This document shows positions 24,555 to 37,689 of a DNA stretch of 64,000 bases, in pieces. The position numbers and the translations under genes are program-made. The notes under the pieces were generated by a model. The model did not search any database, had not been told where the DNA came from, and was given only the letters and a program-made list of their open reading frames with translations. The stretch comes from Combretum micranthum. Its lineage: Eukaryota; Streptophyta; Magnoliopsida; Myrtales; Combretaceae. The stretch is taken from contig JAMXBD010000056.1 in NCBI GenBank assembly GCA_024138025.1, forward strand, positions 1,302,001-1,366,000, written 5' to 3'. Positions within the stretch are counted from its first letter, which is position 1, and every line of letters begins with the position of its first letter.

Positions 24555-24650
24555 TTGAAATCTATAAAGATTCTATAATTAGCTCTTGAAGGTATGATCT
24601 TACCTAGGCACGTTTGATTTTTGTGTATGGAACGAGGTCTTGGGGTATGG

Positions 24651-24659
24651 TTTATATAC
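24651..24659 (-). promoter_or_regulatory. Candidate TATA box of the LOR gene
   Basis: GTATATAAA on the minus strand lies about 95 nt before the ATG at 24554, a position that gives a leader near 65 nt. The match to the plant TATA consensus is good. Confidence 0.55.
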
Positions 24660-26550
24660 TTTAGCAAGGATAAGAATAGTACACTAAAATATAGATAATA
24701 AAGTCCATTATAGGATGCTTTAAGGATTTGTTAATGGTCCAAAAAAAAAAAAAAAAAGATTTCGCACCTTTTAAAGTCAATTACACAATTTATGAGAAGG
24801 AAAAATTGTACAATTATGAGAAACATCTTTATTTAATGTCTTAACAAGTATTTGTGACACCAACTATAAATATTTTTCTATTAATAAAACAAATACAATG
24901 TTGAGACACACCACGTTTTAATCTGTTAGCGTGGTCAGAACAATCTGTATTCTCGATCACGTTTATAACATTTGGTGTGCTGGAACATTATAATAAAGAT
25001 ATGTATAATCCATTGAATTATTAGCAAAAAATAAACATATGCTATGCTTTCGCTGACTATGTATTGGATATATATTAATATCTGTCTCTGTACGGAACGG
25101 TGTCGATGACATAGGCTACAAGGGAAAGACAGCACTGCAAACATTTTTTACTTTATTTTGGTACTTTGAGAGTAATTTAAGCCTTCTACTAAGAAAGCTC
25201 AAAGGTCCAAACCATAACATTTGTAATGCAAAAACTAGCGTAATAGATAAAATCAATCAATGATTAATCTTAAAAGTAAAAAAATTAAGGAAAATCTTCA
25301 CTCAAATAATTCTAAAAAGTTAATGTGATGAAAAGCTCTTTTGTAACAAGAAGGAACGATTATATATCTTCTGAAAAAAATCTTGAGCGTCCAAAATACA
25401 AAAATTAGAATTAAAACTTCAAGACTCGTTTCGGGATCCTAAACAAAGGTTTTTAGACATGAAAACTACTTTCTTATTGCAAGATTTGTAGATTTTTACA
25501 AGAGTTTCATGTACATATATAAAAATAAGAAAACAAATATGTATGCTAAAAGTTATAGCTTCCGAAAGATGAGCTGTGTATTTATTTTTTCTTAGGCTTT
25601 TTAAATTTATCTAATTTATTCCAGAACCAACCTGCAATCTGCCCTACATTAATTTATGAAATTGGCCAATATTTTATGTTAACCACGTGAACTTAAAAGG
25701 CGCCAGAGTTTGAATTATTCGAGCATGCATCCGATGCAGCCTTCATTGATTCTTGTCCTTATCAATTCATGAATTATGTCCAAATAACCAGTTACCAAAA
25801 TGCTGGTACTTGTCGGAATTGCTACCCTCTAAAGATGCGATGAGTTGCCCTCGCGAAGGGCATCATCGAGCAGAAAACTGGCTTTTGCAAAGGGGATTCC
25901 GGTAGATGTTGGATGATGAAGACATGGTCTTAAATATTCATTGTAATAAATTGTATTGTTCGAGAGAAAATGCAAACAATATATATCATGTGATTGAATA
26001 TTGAGATTATAGCATAATTTTGACCAAGTGATTAAACAATATTTAAGATTTATGAGCCAAGTGTAGCATCCAAATCTAATGACGAGCTTTTTTTCCTTTT
26101 TTTTTTTTCAAATACATCACAAAGAGGTATTAGGGCAGGCGCTTCCAAGATTAATATCTGATGTCGTTTGCATTCAATTATTAACATAAAAGTACTTTTA
26201 TATCCCCCAGCCCCGCCTCCAAGATTATCACAAGAAGTTGCAAGGAGAAAAATGGAAAAAAAAAAAAAAATGATGCCACGTTGCACTTTCATGATAGCTC
26301 GTATCTATCCTCAAAAACATTTAAAAAACAAGGCTAGTACCTTTTCTCTCTCGAATTTTCCTATTCATTTATTATTATTATAAAAACATAGTATGCTCAC
26401 TTAGTACACCCTAAAACAAAGAAATATAGTGAATTGGGTATAATTACCCCTCTCACACACACACACACATATATATAGTGGATAATCACTAATTATACTT
26501 TAACACAGATGAAATAGTGGATAGTTTACAAATTAATTCCTACATATGTG
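24660..26550. other. Upstream flank of the LOR gene, unassigned
   Basis: No gene was recognised. A slightly GC-richer patch at 25800-25930 contains GCCCTCGCGAAGGGC (25847-25861), a near-perfect palindrome. Open frames on both strands at 26050-26383 overlap A/T runs and lack any family signature. A (CA)n run precedes 26470. Confidence 0.45.
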
Positions 26551-27048
26551 AGCTGGGCATATGGGCCAAAGCCCGCGGGCCGGCCCGTTGACCCACTTAA
26601 AAAAGTGGGCTGCTGCCAAAAAAATTTGGCCCATTTAAAAACGGGCCAAAATTTACCCGGCCCGTTAGCCGCCGGCCAAAAGCGGGCTAGCCCACGGGCC
26701 AAGAGTTAAAACTTAAAAAAAATTAAAAAAAATTTTAATGTTCAGTCAGAAACCCTAAAGCTAAACCCCTATGTCTATATTGACCCAATTTATCTTTAAG
26801 TTAAGTTTTTTAGGGTCAATTTGACCTAATTCAATAACTTAGTCTCGCACTAACAACTTCAGAAATTAAAAAAAAAAAAAAAAGGGACATAAAATGCTGG
26901 CTAAACGGGCCAGCCCGTTAGCCCGTGGGCTAAATGCGGGCCGGGCCTAGGCCAAGTGATTTTGGCCCGTTTTTAAAACGAGCCAAAATTTTCTAGCCCG
27001 TTTAGCCTGCGGGCCGAAGTGGGCCCGCCAGGCCCGTATGCCCAGCTC
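26551..27048. mobile_element. hAT-type miniature inverted-repeat element
   Basis: Left end AGCTGGGCATATGGGCC (26551) mirrors the right end GGCCCGTATGCCCAGCT (27031-27047). The flanks CATATGTG and TGTATGTG agree at 6 of 8 positions, consistent with a decayed 8-bp hAT target duplication. GC-rich subterminal clusters (GGCCCGTT, GGGCCGGCCC) fill about 170 bp at each side, and the core is AT-rich. No transposase frame; it is nonautonomous. Confidence 0.8.
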
Positions 27049-28965
27049 TGTATGTGACCATGTGTTGCGATACCACTGATAGTTATTTACCATATGTATA
27101 TTATACATGAGGTGCAATACCCACTAAAGCCTTACTCCACAATCAAAAATCAAAATAGTGAGTTGTATAGTGGAACTATAGCATGAACATGCAAAATTTG
27201 AAACTTGCCATAAATCCACAATATTTATAAGATAATACACATTTCCAATCTCCCACCATTATCTTTTATTTATAATAATTTACAACCTCATAAATGTAAA
27301 ATATCCAAGATACCCAATTACCTAAACTATATATAATACATATATTTAAGAAGTCCTATAGGTATACATAATCAAAATTATCAGCTGCGTGCTCAAGTAA
27401 TGAGCATAACTAAAGACGCTTCCCAATAAGAGTACGTAATTTGTATAGATGCTTAATAAACATTACTTATTCACATAATTAATTCTAATGCAATAAACAA
27501 ACACAAATCAAATAGTTCAGTCCAGACATCCCATTTGGAGCAACTTATGGCTTCCCAACATATGAGAAAGTGGATACACCTAAAACTCAAAAAGTCATGT
27601 CATTTCAAAGCCATTACCGGATAGGCCATTGGTTCATTGCAACTATCTATAATGGCATCTCATGCTGCCAATAAACCGCAGTGTGACTTCCTTTCAACAA
27701 ACTAAATCGTGTTTCGATAACTTTTGAATCGACCACCTATTGATTCTGAAACGCATTTACGTGGTAACAATTAATATTACAATATCCTTTCAAGTCATTT
27801 TCTACTCGGGACAATGCAGATATTGGCCACCTGGTGACATATGTATATTTTAGAAAGAGGATCATGTTTTTGTGACTATTTGGATTATTAACTACATCTT
27901 TTTAAATATTTTCAAAATCATAATTTACCTCACATTTTTCAAGACACAAGATAAGAATTATCATATGTTACACATATACGTGCGAAATCATCTCAATCAT
28001 AAATTTTCATAGGACTTAATTAACATTCAAAAACTTTATAATCCTTGCAAAAGAACTTGAATATTGACCGAAAACTTGTACAAATATTGCGGAACTCATT
28101 CTTTTAATTTTTCATTTGGGATTCAAAAGGTGAAATTTATAGCTTGATACTAATTAGCTAAATGACAAAATGTTATGCCGGACCATGACCAGTTTAAAAA
28201 AAAAAAAGGTAAAATTTAAATGATTGATACTACATAACAAAATATTTTGGGTATAACTTGTGCTGTATTAGTTGATATGTCGTTCTTATTTGTTTATTTA
28301 TTAAAACGACCTAGTTAACAAGCGTCATGCTTGAATGGTGGCTGCTGGAGGATGATTCATTTATGTGATAAATGACCTTGGAGTGTGTTTTAAATAGACC
28401 ACGTGGAACACATAAATGGTTTTAAAAATTATACAAAAATTATTGATAATCTTTCTAGTAGTTTTCTAATGTCAGAATAAATTATAAAATATTGTGAATT
28501 CGTTGGTTCTATTTTCCTCCTCTTTCTTTTTTTTTTTTTAATTATTTACATTTCTTTGGGTCCAATGACACATCATATTTGAAGTGATGTGCTAGTTTCA
28601 TCTAAATCAGAAGTGCACGCTACAGTATGAAAAACGTGGCATTTACACTCAAATCTCTTTTGTATAGCAAAGGATAATAATCGTCCGTTTTCATTTCTTC
28701 TCTTTTGCGGTACACCACCTAGAACAGGCCCTTCCATCTTAATTATTTAAAACTACATCTATTTTTTCCAATCATGTCTAGACGCAAGTAAAAGGCAATT
28801 CCATTTGGTACATTATAAGTCGTTTTAAAGGTAAGTTAAAAAAATGTACGTAAAATTTTAAGTTATGCTTTACACTAAGCAGCACCAAATAGTTGGACAC
28901 TTAAGCAACAAATCCAAACACAATACGGTACAATTATAAATGAATTTATATAAATAAAATTTGAC
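27049..28965. other. Unassigned AT-rich stretch
   Basis: Read on both strands without finding exons, domains or terminal repeats. A T-run lies near 28528. Confidence 0.45.
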
Positions 28966-29499
28966 AAGATTCATAATCAAGTCAAGCCTGCTTGAAATGG
29001 GTTGAGGTTTATGTTGTGTACTAGCCATTTCAGCCCTGACCATGCCAAAATATCCTCAATATAAAAGCTTCTCTTCCAGAACCCTCTTCCCTTTTGCAAC
29101 TTCCTCGATAAGCACTCAATAGCTTTAATTTCCTCTTTCTCTAAACTAGGGTTTCGACTACTAACTAGTGTGTTCATCTTTTATGCTAGGTACAAGTAAA
29201 ATGGAAGCTCAAAACGATCTTGGCTATTCAAGTCAACCAACAACTCCTCAAGATATCCAAATATCTTTTTGAAAAGGTTTAATTGATACCTCCCTTTCTT
29301 TTCTTTGCTTTTCTTTTCTTTTCTTTTTTTGTATTAATATTCTTTTGAAATACAATCAATTGTAATATGTTGGATTTGTTACTAGCTAACTGAAAAAATA
29401 TCATCTAGTTACAACTATTCTACTTACGAAAGATCTAAAACTAATTTGAAATCTAGATGTCTATGTGGCATAGTAATCAATCATCCATTTTAAAGGTTG

Positions 29500-30713
29500 C
29501 CTTGACCTAATCTATCTATCCATAATTGATTTCTCCCAGTGTGGAAAAAAGACCTTGTCTTCAAGATCAAAATTAGGATATGAGGCTTTGAACTTTGAAA
29601 AATCTTACCCTCGAGTATTTTCAAGAGATATCCCAAACCATTGAACTAATGTTTGATACATCAACTTATTTCCTTGAACAATTTGTCACGAACCTACAAT
29701 ATCCAAATGCTTTATTAGTGGATGAGTCTAATAGGAATCCTTAGGCAACTCCAATGAAGAAATAGGTTGTCCTGTTGCCTTCTTAAGTACTGGGCAATGA
29801 AAGACATCGTGAATCTTCACCCCTTTAGGCAATTCAATTCATAAGCAGATGATCCAATAGTTGGTAGAAACTTATTAGAACCATAATAATGCTTAGAGAG
29901 CATAAAAAATATCATAGTTGTCAAAATCATGAATTAAATGTACACTTCTAGGAATTTATGATTTTATATATTTTTCTTAAATAAATAGATGTTGATTTGT
30001 TTAAGTGTAGACTTTGGGCATAATTATGAATTTAGATGTACGATTCTACATGTTTACGACTCTAAGATTTTGCACAATTTACCAATTATACATTTTAGTG
30101 AATAGTAAAATTACGATTTTGATAACATGCCGATGATAATGACATTTGTTTATAATGGTTGAAGTTGAACAAATGCTAAATCGTCTATGCTAAAATGAAC
30201 ATAGAATCAATGCTTATCGGCAAAAGCCTTCATTTAAACTTGTGTGCTAGCTAAATGATGTTTTAGTAACTATAGTGCTTAATCCCTACCCATCAAATCT
30301 ACCTCAATAGCATCCACTTTAGCAGATCCCCTTACATAAGTTGAAATAGTAGCAGGCTTCTACCATAAACCACTCAAATGGAGTAGTATTAGCTCCCTTG
30401 GGATGAAGTATTATAAGAGAAACTCTGCTCATGGCAAATACTTAGTCTAATATGATGTTTTGTTCGTAACAAAACATATGAGGTATTGTTGAATGACCCT
30501 ATTTTGGACTTAGTTTCCCTATTTGTCTGTGGATGATAAGCAATACTATATTTCAACTATGTCCTCGTTATCATGAGCTCCTTTCAAAATTGTTTAAGAA
30601 AAATAAGGTTGTGAGCGACACATTGATCTAATAAAACCATGTAAGCATACCACCATATGAATAAATAGCCGCACAACTTTTATGGCATTAAAATTTGTAG
30701 ATAATGTGTAATC
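29500..30713 (-). pseudogene. Ty3/gypsy integrase C-terminal part
   Basis: Reading down from 30713 the translated pieces follow the integrase order: a TLSTNFNAIKVVRLF segment, VVCLHGFIRS, FLKQFWKEL, YSIAYHPQTN, then (after shifts) AEFLYNT-like and GANTTPFE-like text. Next come a linker, VKIHDVFHCPVLKKATGQP, LVQWFGISLENT and YPNFDLEDKVFF, the chromo-like tail that ends many plant gypsy integrases. Integrase inserts element DNA into the host chromosome. Several frameshifts and stops are present. The N-terminal side continues at 34672. Confidence 0.82.
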
Positions 30714-30720
30714 ACCTAAA

Positions 30721-33700
30721 TTTATACAATTCTATACTAATAGTCTTTAAGAAAATAATTCAAAAATTTTGAAGCTTAAAGAAAAGTCATGAAAGCACTC
30801 CTAACTTTTTTGATCTAAGAATATTAAAATATAAACAAATAATGATTGTTTAAAAGATTTGAATATTATGTTTCAAGATAAAATTCTTCCAAAACTTCTT
30901 GATAAAATTCTACAAATATAACAAAGATGAAATAAGATATATATATATATATATAAACAAAAATGAGATTCAACTAAGTGATAATAATAATCAAAGTTAT
31001 AAAATAAAAATATGGATAATTAAAGAAATAATTGATGAGTAAATAAATAATTATAAAAGAATGGTACTAAATCTAAATAATGTAAATCTTAAGATTTTTT
31101 ATAAAAAAAATATTACAAGAAACACCAAATCAATGTAATAAGAATGAATAAAACAACAAGAAATATCAAAAAGTCTAATGATGAATACAAAAAAATAATT
31201 TATAAATGCAATACATAATAGATTATTACATATTCAAAATTATAATTGAATCAAACCATATCAAAATTTAATCTAAATTAATTGAATAAAATAATGAAAG
31301 AATAAATAAAGAATAAATATTAAAATGATCAAAAGCTTCATGACTTGTAAAATTTAGAGCTAATATATAATGTCAATACCAATGGATGATTAATCTCAAA
31401 TTTTGTTTAGAATATAATTTAATAATGAGTTTAGATAGTTTCAAAATAAGTAAATTGAATTATAGGTTATAAATGGATAGATTAACATAAACAAATTAAT
31501 AAATAGACTTAATTGAAATTGAGATTTCAAATGCCTTTGGCTAATATTTTATCAATTTCAATTACTCATTTCATGAACCAAATTTCTCATATCTTTTTAG
31601 TTATCAAATTTGAACTCCATTTTCTTCAAATTATCTATTTACTTTAATTATTTTTCAACAAATCAAATTTTATTATCATCTCAATCAATTCTAATTTGAA
31701 AATTCATTTCTTTTAATCTACAAATAATCCAAAAATTTCTTAGTTCAAATACATAAATTTAAAATACTCAAATATAGCATTTACTCTAAATCATATACCT
31801 TCAATTCCTTGAATTTTGAAATTATTTACTTGTTAAAAATATCAGTTTTTAAGTTAAAACTCAAATAAATATCAAGTTTTACAAACTTAAATTTCTAAAG
31901 TAGACTTCAATTCAAGCTATCAATTTTACTTTTATATATTCTAAAATTTTCTCTAATTGTTTTTAACACGAATGATCTAAAAAGCTTAAATCAAAGCCCT
32001 TCATCCTAAATGTCCTTAATTGCCTTTGTCAATATCATATTTAATCCCTTTTTGTTCCCCTTTTTTTGTCGTTTATTTCATTCTTTTCTTCTTTGCTTTT
32101 ACTCTATATTTTCCTTCTTCTTCTCCATTTTATTCCTTTTTCATTACAAAACGAACTCAGAGTCTAAAATTCAAAGAAGATTAAAGAGAAATGAAGATAG
32201 AAAACTAGAGAGATGAAGACTAAGTTGGAAGGAGCATCATCATTAAACCAGAAGTAGTATTAATAGAGAACAAGATAGTTAAGTTCATTAAACATGTTAG
32301 TATGCTTAATTTCTTTGTTTTGATTGTTATAAAAGCATATATATGATGGATTGATAGTTAGTTACATGTAGAAAGTGTCATGAAATTGGTGTATTATAGA
32401 TTTATGAACATGAAAGTTAAAACCTAATAGTAAATGTATGTGAAGCTGGGGATTGATGATGTAGTTGGAAATGTTTTGATAAAGTAAAATGAGTATAAAA
32501 GTATTAAAAGTTGTGAATATTAATTGTATGTGTTTTTTATGGTGTTTAAGTTGAAGTAGGATGTGAAAAAAGTGTTAAAAAAAGAAGAAAGAAATCTAAG
32601 TTTTTATTTGCAAAGCTTAAAAAGGATCTAAACTTTTATGTTTTAAGTTTTTGCAAATTATAAAAGTGTCAAGGCTTAAATTTTGATTGATTACAGTTGC
32701 GACATATTCTAAACAAAGTTGAAAACTTGTGTTTCTTGTTAAATGTTGTAGTTAAGTATAAATGAATTTAGCTAATAAAATTAAGTTCAACTTGACTAAA
32801 TGAACTTGAATGAATCAAAATGAATTAGATTGATTAAGTTTAATCAAAATGATTTAGTAATTAGATTAAATGATTAATTCTAATCAATTTGGTTAGATTA
32901 AGTTAAAATGGGTTAATAGCTAATAATTGGATTAGATTGATATATTGAGATAACCATAATTTATATGGGGAATATGCTTTTCAACTGTGTGTTTACTTAG
33001 GAAATGAATGTTTTTCTGTATATGAATGCTTTGCTTACTTTTGTAATAAAGATTATAAACAAAGGAAAAACCAATAGTTTGACAGACAATGGAAGAACTA
33101 TCCGTATCTTGGCAGAGCAATTTTCCAGCCATGGCGGGATTCCTTACTCAGCGTTAATCAAAAGGATCCTAAAAAGGAGTTTAGTTCATGGATATATGTT
33201 TGCTTTTTTATATATTCTCTAAAATCACATCTAGCCAAACTTCTATTTCAATTTAGATTTCAATATAAAGGATGATGATGATTTGATGCTGATGGTATTG
33301 TTGATGATGACTGGCTCATTGATGGAGATGATGCCTTGTTTTCCTGGAGGGTTGTTATAGTTAGCTTGAATGACAGTGGGTAACATTAACCATACCACAT
33401 TGTTTGTGTTTATAGTTAACATTCATACTAATATAAATGTAAGTGGCTATGTATGGGATTGGTACTCATTGTGCTGTTTGGCGATTGTTTTGGTTAATAA
33501 CTCACTAATTTAAAAGAGATCACAAATTGTTTGTAATCTTTGAGTATAAATGTTGATGATTGTCTGATAATTGATTGATCACTTTAATAAATAGATTTAA
33601 TCATATTTGACTAGTTAATTAAACAATCCTGCATTGCATGACAACATAATTTGTATTAACATTTATGAAGTATACACGTCACATATTATTAATCAAATTA

Positions 33701-34664
33701 CGTGGTAATGCTTAGGGAAATCTAGTGAATCTGGTAAAGGTTACCATAGGGTCACTAGTTCTATAGGAGCTAAGTAGGCTTAAAGGACGTCGTCTGATGA
33801 GGACTGGTATGGAATAATAGTTCTTAGGAAGTTTCTAACATTCTAAGGTGAAGTGGTGGATATGTTTTTTATATGTATATATATATATGAGAATAAATGA
33901 GTTTCAAAAAGAAATCCTCCCTCCTTAGTTATTTACAAGGAGAAGTTTGAGGTTATTTTGATAATAAATTTGTAAGTGACAATGAATTTGGGAAAATAAA
34001 ACCCCTTCCTTAGTTCTTAGATTCTCTTGGGCGTGATACTGGAATTGGTCCTTCAACCCCAAGAGAGGGTATAAATCTCCATTGTTTGGATTTCAGTCAT
34101 CTAAACTATGCATATCATATGATTAAGTATTGCATTACATATGTTTGTTATTGAAACTTGTTTTACATTTGCTTCAAGTGTGGTTTAGTTATGTTACTCA
34201 CTGAGCTATGGTTTAGCTCATCCCCCATAGTTTTTATTGTAGGAATAGCTAAAGCTCTAAGAATGGATTAAGCCTGTGTGAGAAGACTCCTTGAAGATAG
34301 AAGACAAATAGATATAAGAAGTAAATAGATTGTTTTGTGTTAAGATTTTTTTTTATGTAACATAAGTTTAGATTATGGATTACATTAGTTATATAATAGT
34401 CTAAAGTTTGTAAAATATAGGTGATCTATTCTATTTTACTATTTTGTGGGGATATCAATTCTCTGTTGTCCTGGTAGACCGTGGGAAATTGGATTTCCTT
34501 TAATTATCACAAATATAATTGTATCTTAGAAGTTTGTAAAGTAGAGATCAGGTAGAGTCTTGCAAATTCTGACTCGCAAAACGGTTCACATATTATGGGT
34601 GCACACATGATATATAACTACAGGTTTACCTCCTAGGCCTCCTTTTTGGGTCGTGACACAATGT
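30721..34664 (+). repeat. Family R dispersed repeat, copy C, inserted in the gypsy integrase
   Basis: This block of about 3.94 kb interrupts the gypsy integrase at codons for a conserved Tyr-His-Leu-Gly stretch. The heptamer ACCTAAA is present on both sides (30714-30720 and 34665-34671) and once in the inferred empty site, so it is a target duplication of 5-7 bp. The insert ends with GGGTCGTGACACAATGT. Inner landmarks match copies A and B in inverse orientation: AATAAATAGACTTAATTG (31498), TTGACAGACAATGGA (33078), TTTCAGTCATCTAAAC (34092), CACTGAGCT (34199). No domain-bearing frame was found. Confidence 0.72.
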
Positions 34665-34671
34665 ACCTAAA

Positions 34672-36470
34672 TGATAGTACTTAGATAGTCTATCAACCAC
34701 CACAATGATCACTAAAAAAACCTTGTGAAATTGGTAAACATGTAATGAAGTCCAGTGATATGTTCTCCCATATCCTCTCGAATATAAGAAGTGGTGATAA
34801 CAAGCCTTGTGGAGCCCAAGTGATATATTTCACTTGCTATCATACAACACACTGAGAAACATACTATTCAATCGTCTGCTTCATTCTTCCTAAAAATTGC
34901 AATGTAATCTTCTTATATGTTTTTAGGATACCAAAATAACCTCCTACTAGAGAGTCATGAACTTCTCTCAAGATGAGAAGAACTAGAGAGGAATTCCATA
35001 TGAAAAACATCGTTGGTTGAAATAAAACGCCATTTAACCACTGTAACTACTTTGGAAACCTTCCCCGTTTCATCCAAACAATCACATCTTAAACTCCTTT
35101 AAGGAATCATATTTCTTCTTTTACTAGGACACCAAATCCATAGATGGAATTGAAAAGGGTAAGAACTAACCATCATATTTTCTACACATTGAATCAGTCA
35201 TAATATACTCTTGCCCATATTTGTAAATGATTGAATAATCATATCCATGCAGCTTCATCATATATTTTTGCTGCTTTGGAGTCTATATGACTTGTGATAG
35301 CGACTCCTTAGGACTTATATGGTCAGTACGTATAAGAAAGTGCGCTTTAAAATGTACTATCTCCATTTTCTAATCGCTTCCACTAAAGCATGCAATTCCC
35401 TAACATAAAAAGAGGCTTTAGATAAATGAGATGGAAACTTTTTCTCAAGTGTAAGTAATAGGTTTCTCATCTTGTAATAACATAGCTCCCATTCTAGATC
35501 CTGATGCATCTTTCGCAATTACAATCTTTTGAAAAGTCCAACAATGATAGAATTGGAGTTGAAATCAAAGCATTAATGCAACATTAGCCAAATCACTCCA
35601 CTAAAACTAATCCATCTCTAGTAAATCAGTAAGTGAAGTTGCTATAAATGCATAGCTTTTGATGAACCACCTATAATACCCAACAATCCTAAAAATGCCC
35701 ATAATTGTTTAACTGATGTTGATGTACACCAATCCTTTACTACATGTACCTTTGATGGTTTGAGGCTTGCTCCTCCTTTAGACACTATATGTCCTAAATA
35801 TTCAATAATGTCTACACCAAATACACATTTTGATATTTCTTTAAGATAAAAAGTGTTTTATTTCAAATACTTTTTTCAAATGTGATACATGCATCTCTAA
35901 AGTCATACTATATAAAAAGATGTCATCAAAAAATGCAATTGCAAACTTACGTAGATACAACTTAAAGATAATATTAATTATAGATTAGAAGGTAGCTAGA
36001 GCATTACTTAAACCTAATGACATTATAAGAAACTCATAATATCCCTCATGTGTGTGAAATGTTGTTTTATGAATGTCCTCATCATGCATTTGTATTTGGT
36101 GATTTCCGGCCTATAAACGCAATTTAGGAAAAATAGTTGCATGCTTCAATTCATTGAGTAATTCATCTACTGCATGTATTGGAAACTCATCATTTATAGT
36201 TACCTGGTTCAAAGCTCTATAGTATGCAAAAATGCCAAGTTCCTTTTTTTTTTTTTTTTTTTTACTAAAAGCACATGTGATGAAAAAGTACTATTACTTG
36301 AGGAAATACTATCTTTTTCCAACATCTCTTTCACTTGCTTCTTAATTTTAATGTTTTGAAAGTGATTATACCTATATGGGCGGACATTAATAGGGGAGAT
36401 ACATGATTTACGATGTATTATATGCTGAATAATAATTGTTGGATGTGACAATGATGAGGGTGTCTCAAAT
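34672..36470 (-). pseudogene. Ty3/gypsy reverse transcriptase, RNase H and integrase N-terminal part
   Basis: Read downward from 36451: [38 protein letters not shown] (the RT entry), then [40 protein letters not shown] and FFDD at about 35921-35935 where active elements have YxDD. RNase H follows with a LYTDASG-like region decayed near 35500 and LHALVEAIRKW near 35390. Next are zinc-binding and core integrase pieces ending VVDRLSKYYHLG at the insertion junction. A poly(A) run (T-run on the plus strand, 36243-36262) interrupts the RT. Stops are frequent. Confidence 0.87.
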
Positions 36471-37689
36471 AATTAGGAGAATTTGCCTAACACCTCATCC
36501 ATTAATGTGTTGCTAATGGTACTCTTTGATTGATGATCATCCTAAGCCACTAAGTGAAGATAAGATGTTATAGAGTCCCTAAACCATCCTTTGCAACTGA
36601 TGATGTGTAATTTAAGTTACACAATTTGTTTAATCTCCTAGTAATGTTATAGATTGACCTTGATAGACAAATGTCATAGTCAAGTTATTGTAAACTATCG
36701 AACTCCTCCCAGTTGCTTTAAACACTATACTTCTAACACCATTTCAGATCCTTGTATTAGTAGCACATAAAAAATGGGAAAAAAATTTAAACCCTTGAAT
36801 ATTCACTTCCACGTTTGAATACTAACCCGCATTGTAAGTTTTAGCCACTCCCAACCATTGCATTAAATTTTGGTGATGAAACAATAGGAAGACCTAAAAA
36901 TTTTGCAACTTACCTTGCACAAAATTGTGCACATTACCTAATCAACTAGAATTAATAACGATTCGTGAGCTAACCTCCCTTTGAAATGCAGTGTTATAAA
37001 TAACCTTCCCTATCATGGCATGTTACGAAATGGTTCTAAATCAAATATTCATTAACATCATGCATATACATTTCAAGTTCTTCCACATTCTCAATTGGTG
37101 CAATTTCTTCTTAATAACAAAAGAAATTTGCTTTACATTTGTGATTTGTACTAAAATTTTCATCAAATTAAAACATAATCACTTTTCACATCTGACTAGA
37201 TTTCTTCTAGCGTTAATTTTTTATAGGTAATTGTTTGGAATTAGGTAAAGTTCGTGTTAGGTTTGTTTTTAGGTTGGTGTTTGGTTAAATGTTTGGGTAT
37301 GTGTTTGGCTTTGAGATAAAGTGTTTGATTTGGAAAATTGCAATGATGACGATTTGGTAGGATAATACAAAGAAGATGGCTAAACTTGTAAGTGTTGGCA
37401 TGATATAAAGTATTAGGTCCAATACCTAATTTTATTCTATTTGACTTAATCTCAAAATCTATGTCCAATTCCAACTAATTTATAAGTTATAATTCTTAAG
37501 GCTTCTGTATAAATTTCATAATCCCATTATCTTAAATATAATAATACTTAGCAATAATTCAATTAAGCTTGAGTTGGGATCCCTAAAGCCTATTACTTTA
37601 AACGATTTCTATTCAAGCCTTAATTAACTACCTATTACAGATCTATATTACCTTGTCGAATAATTAAATATAATTTGATAATCAAGTTA
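36471..37689. other. Gypsy upstream part and unassigned flank
   Basis: From 36471 to about 36990 the minus strand may be the decayed protease-RT linker of the gypsy element (MDEVLGKFS-like text just before the RT entry). From 37000 to 37689 neither strand gives a recognisable product; the frames at 37015-37230 and 37241-37474 are low complexity. Confidence 0.4.

Larger units (their letters stand above)
28966..36990 (-). mobile_element. Degenerate Ty3/gypsy retrotransposon, split by an insertion
   Basis: On the minus strand, RT, RNase H and the integrase core run from about 36470 down to 34672, and the rest of integrase from 30713 to about 29500. The two parts join in one reading order if the 30721-34664 repeat is removed. 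Sequence at 28970-29180 may be 3' untranslated or LTR, but no LTR pair was identified. Gag was not recognised. Many stops and shifts make it inactive. Confidence 0.85.

Noticed and set aside
26568..27035. GC-rich blocks as a CpG island or promoter
   Set aside because: The GC-rich parts are inverted copies of one another and are the subterminal repeats of a miniature transposon.
28977..29177. 66-codon minus-strand frame with charged residues
   Set aside because: It lies after the integrase tail of the gypsy element and fits its 3' noncoding or LTR part better than a host gene.
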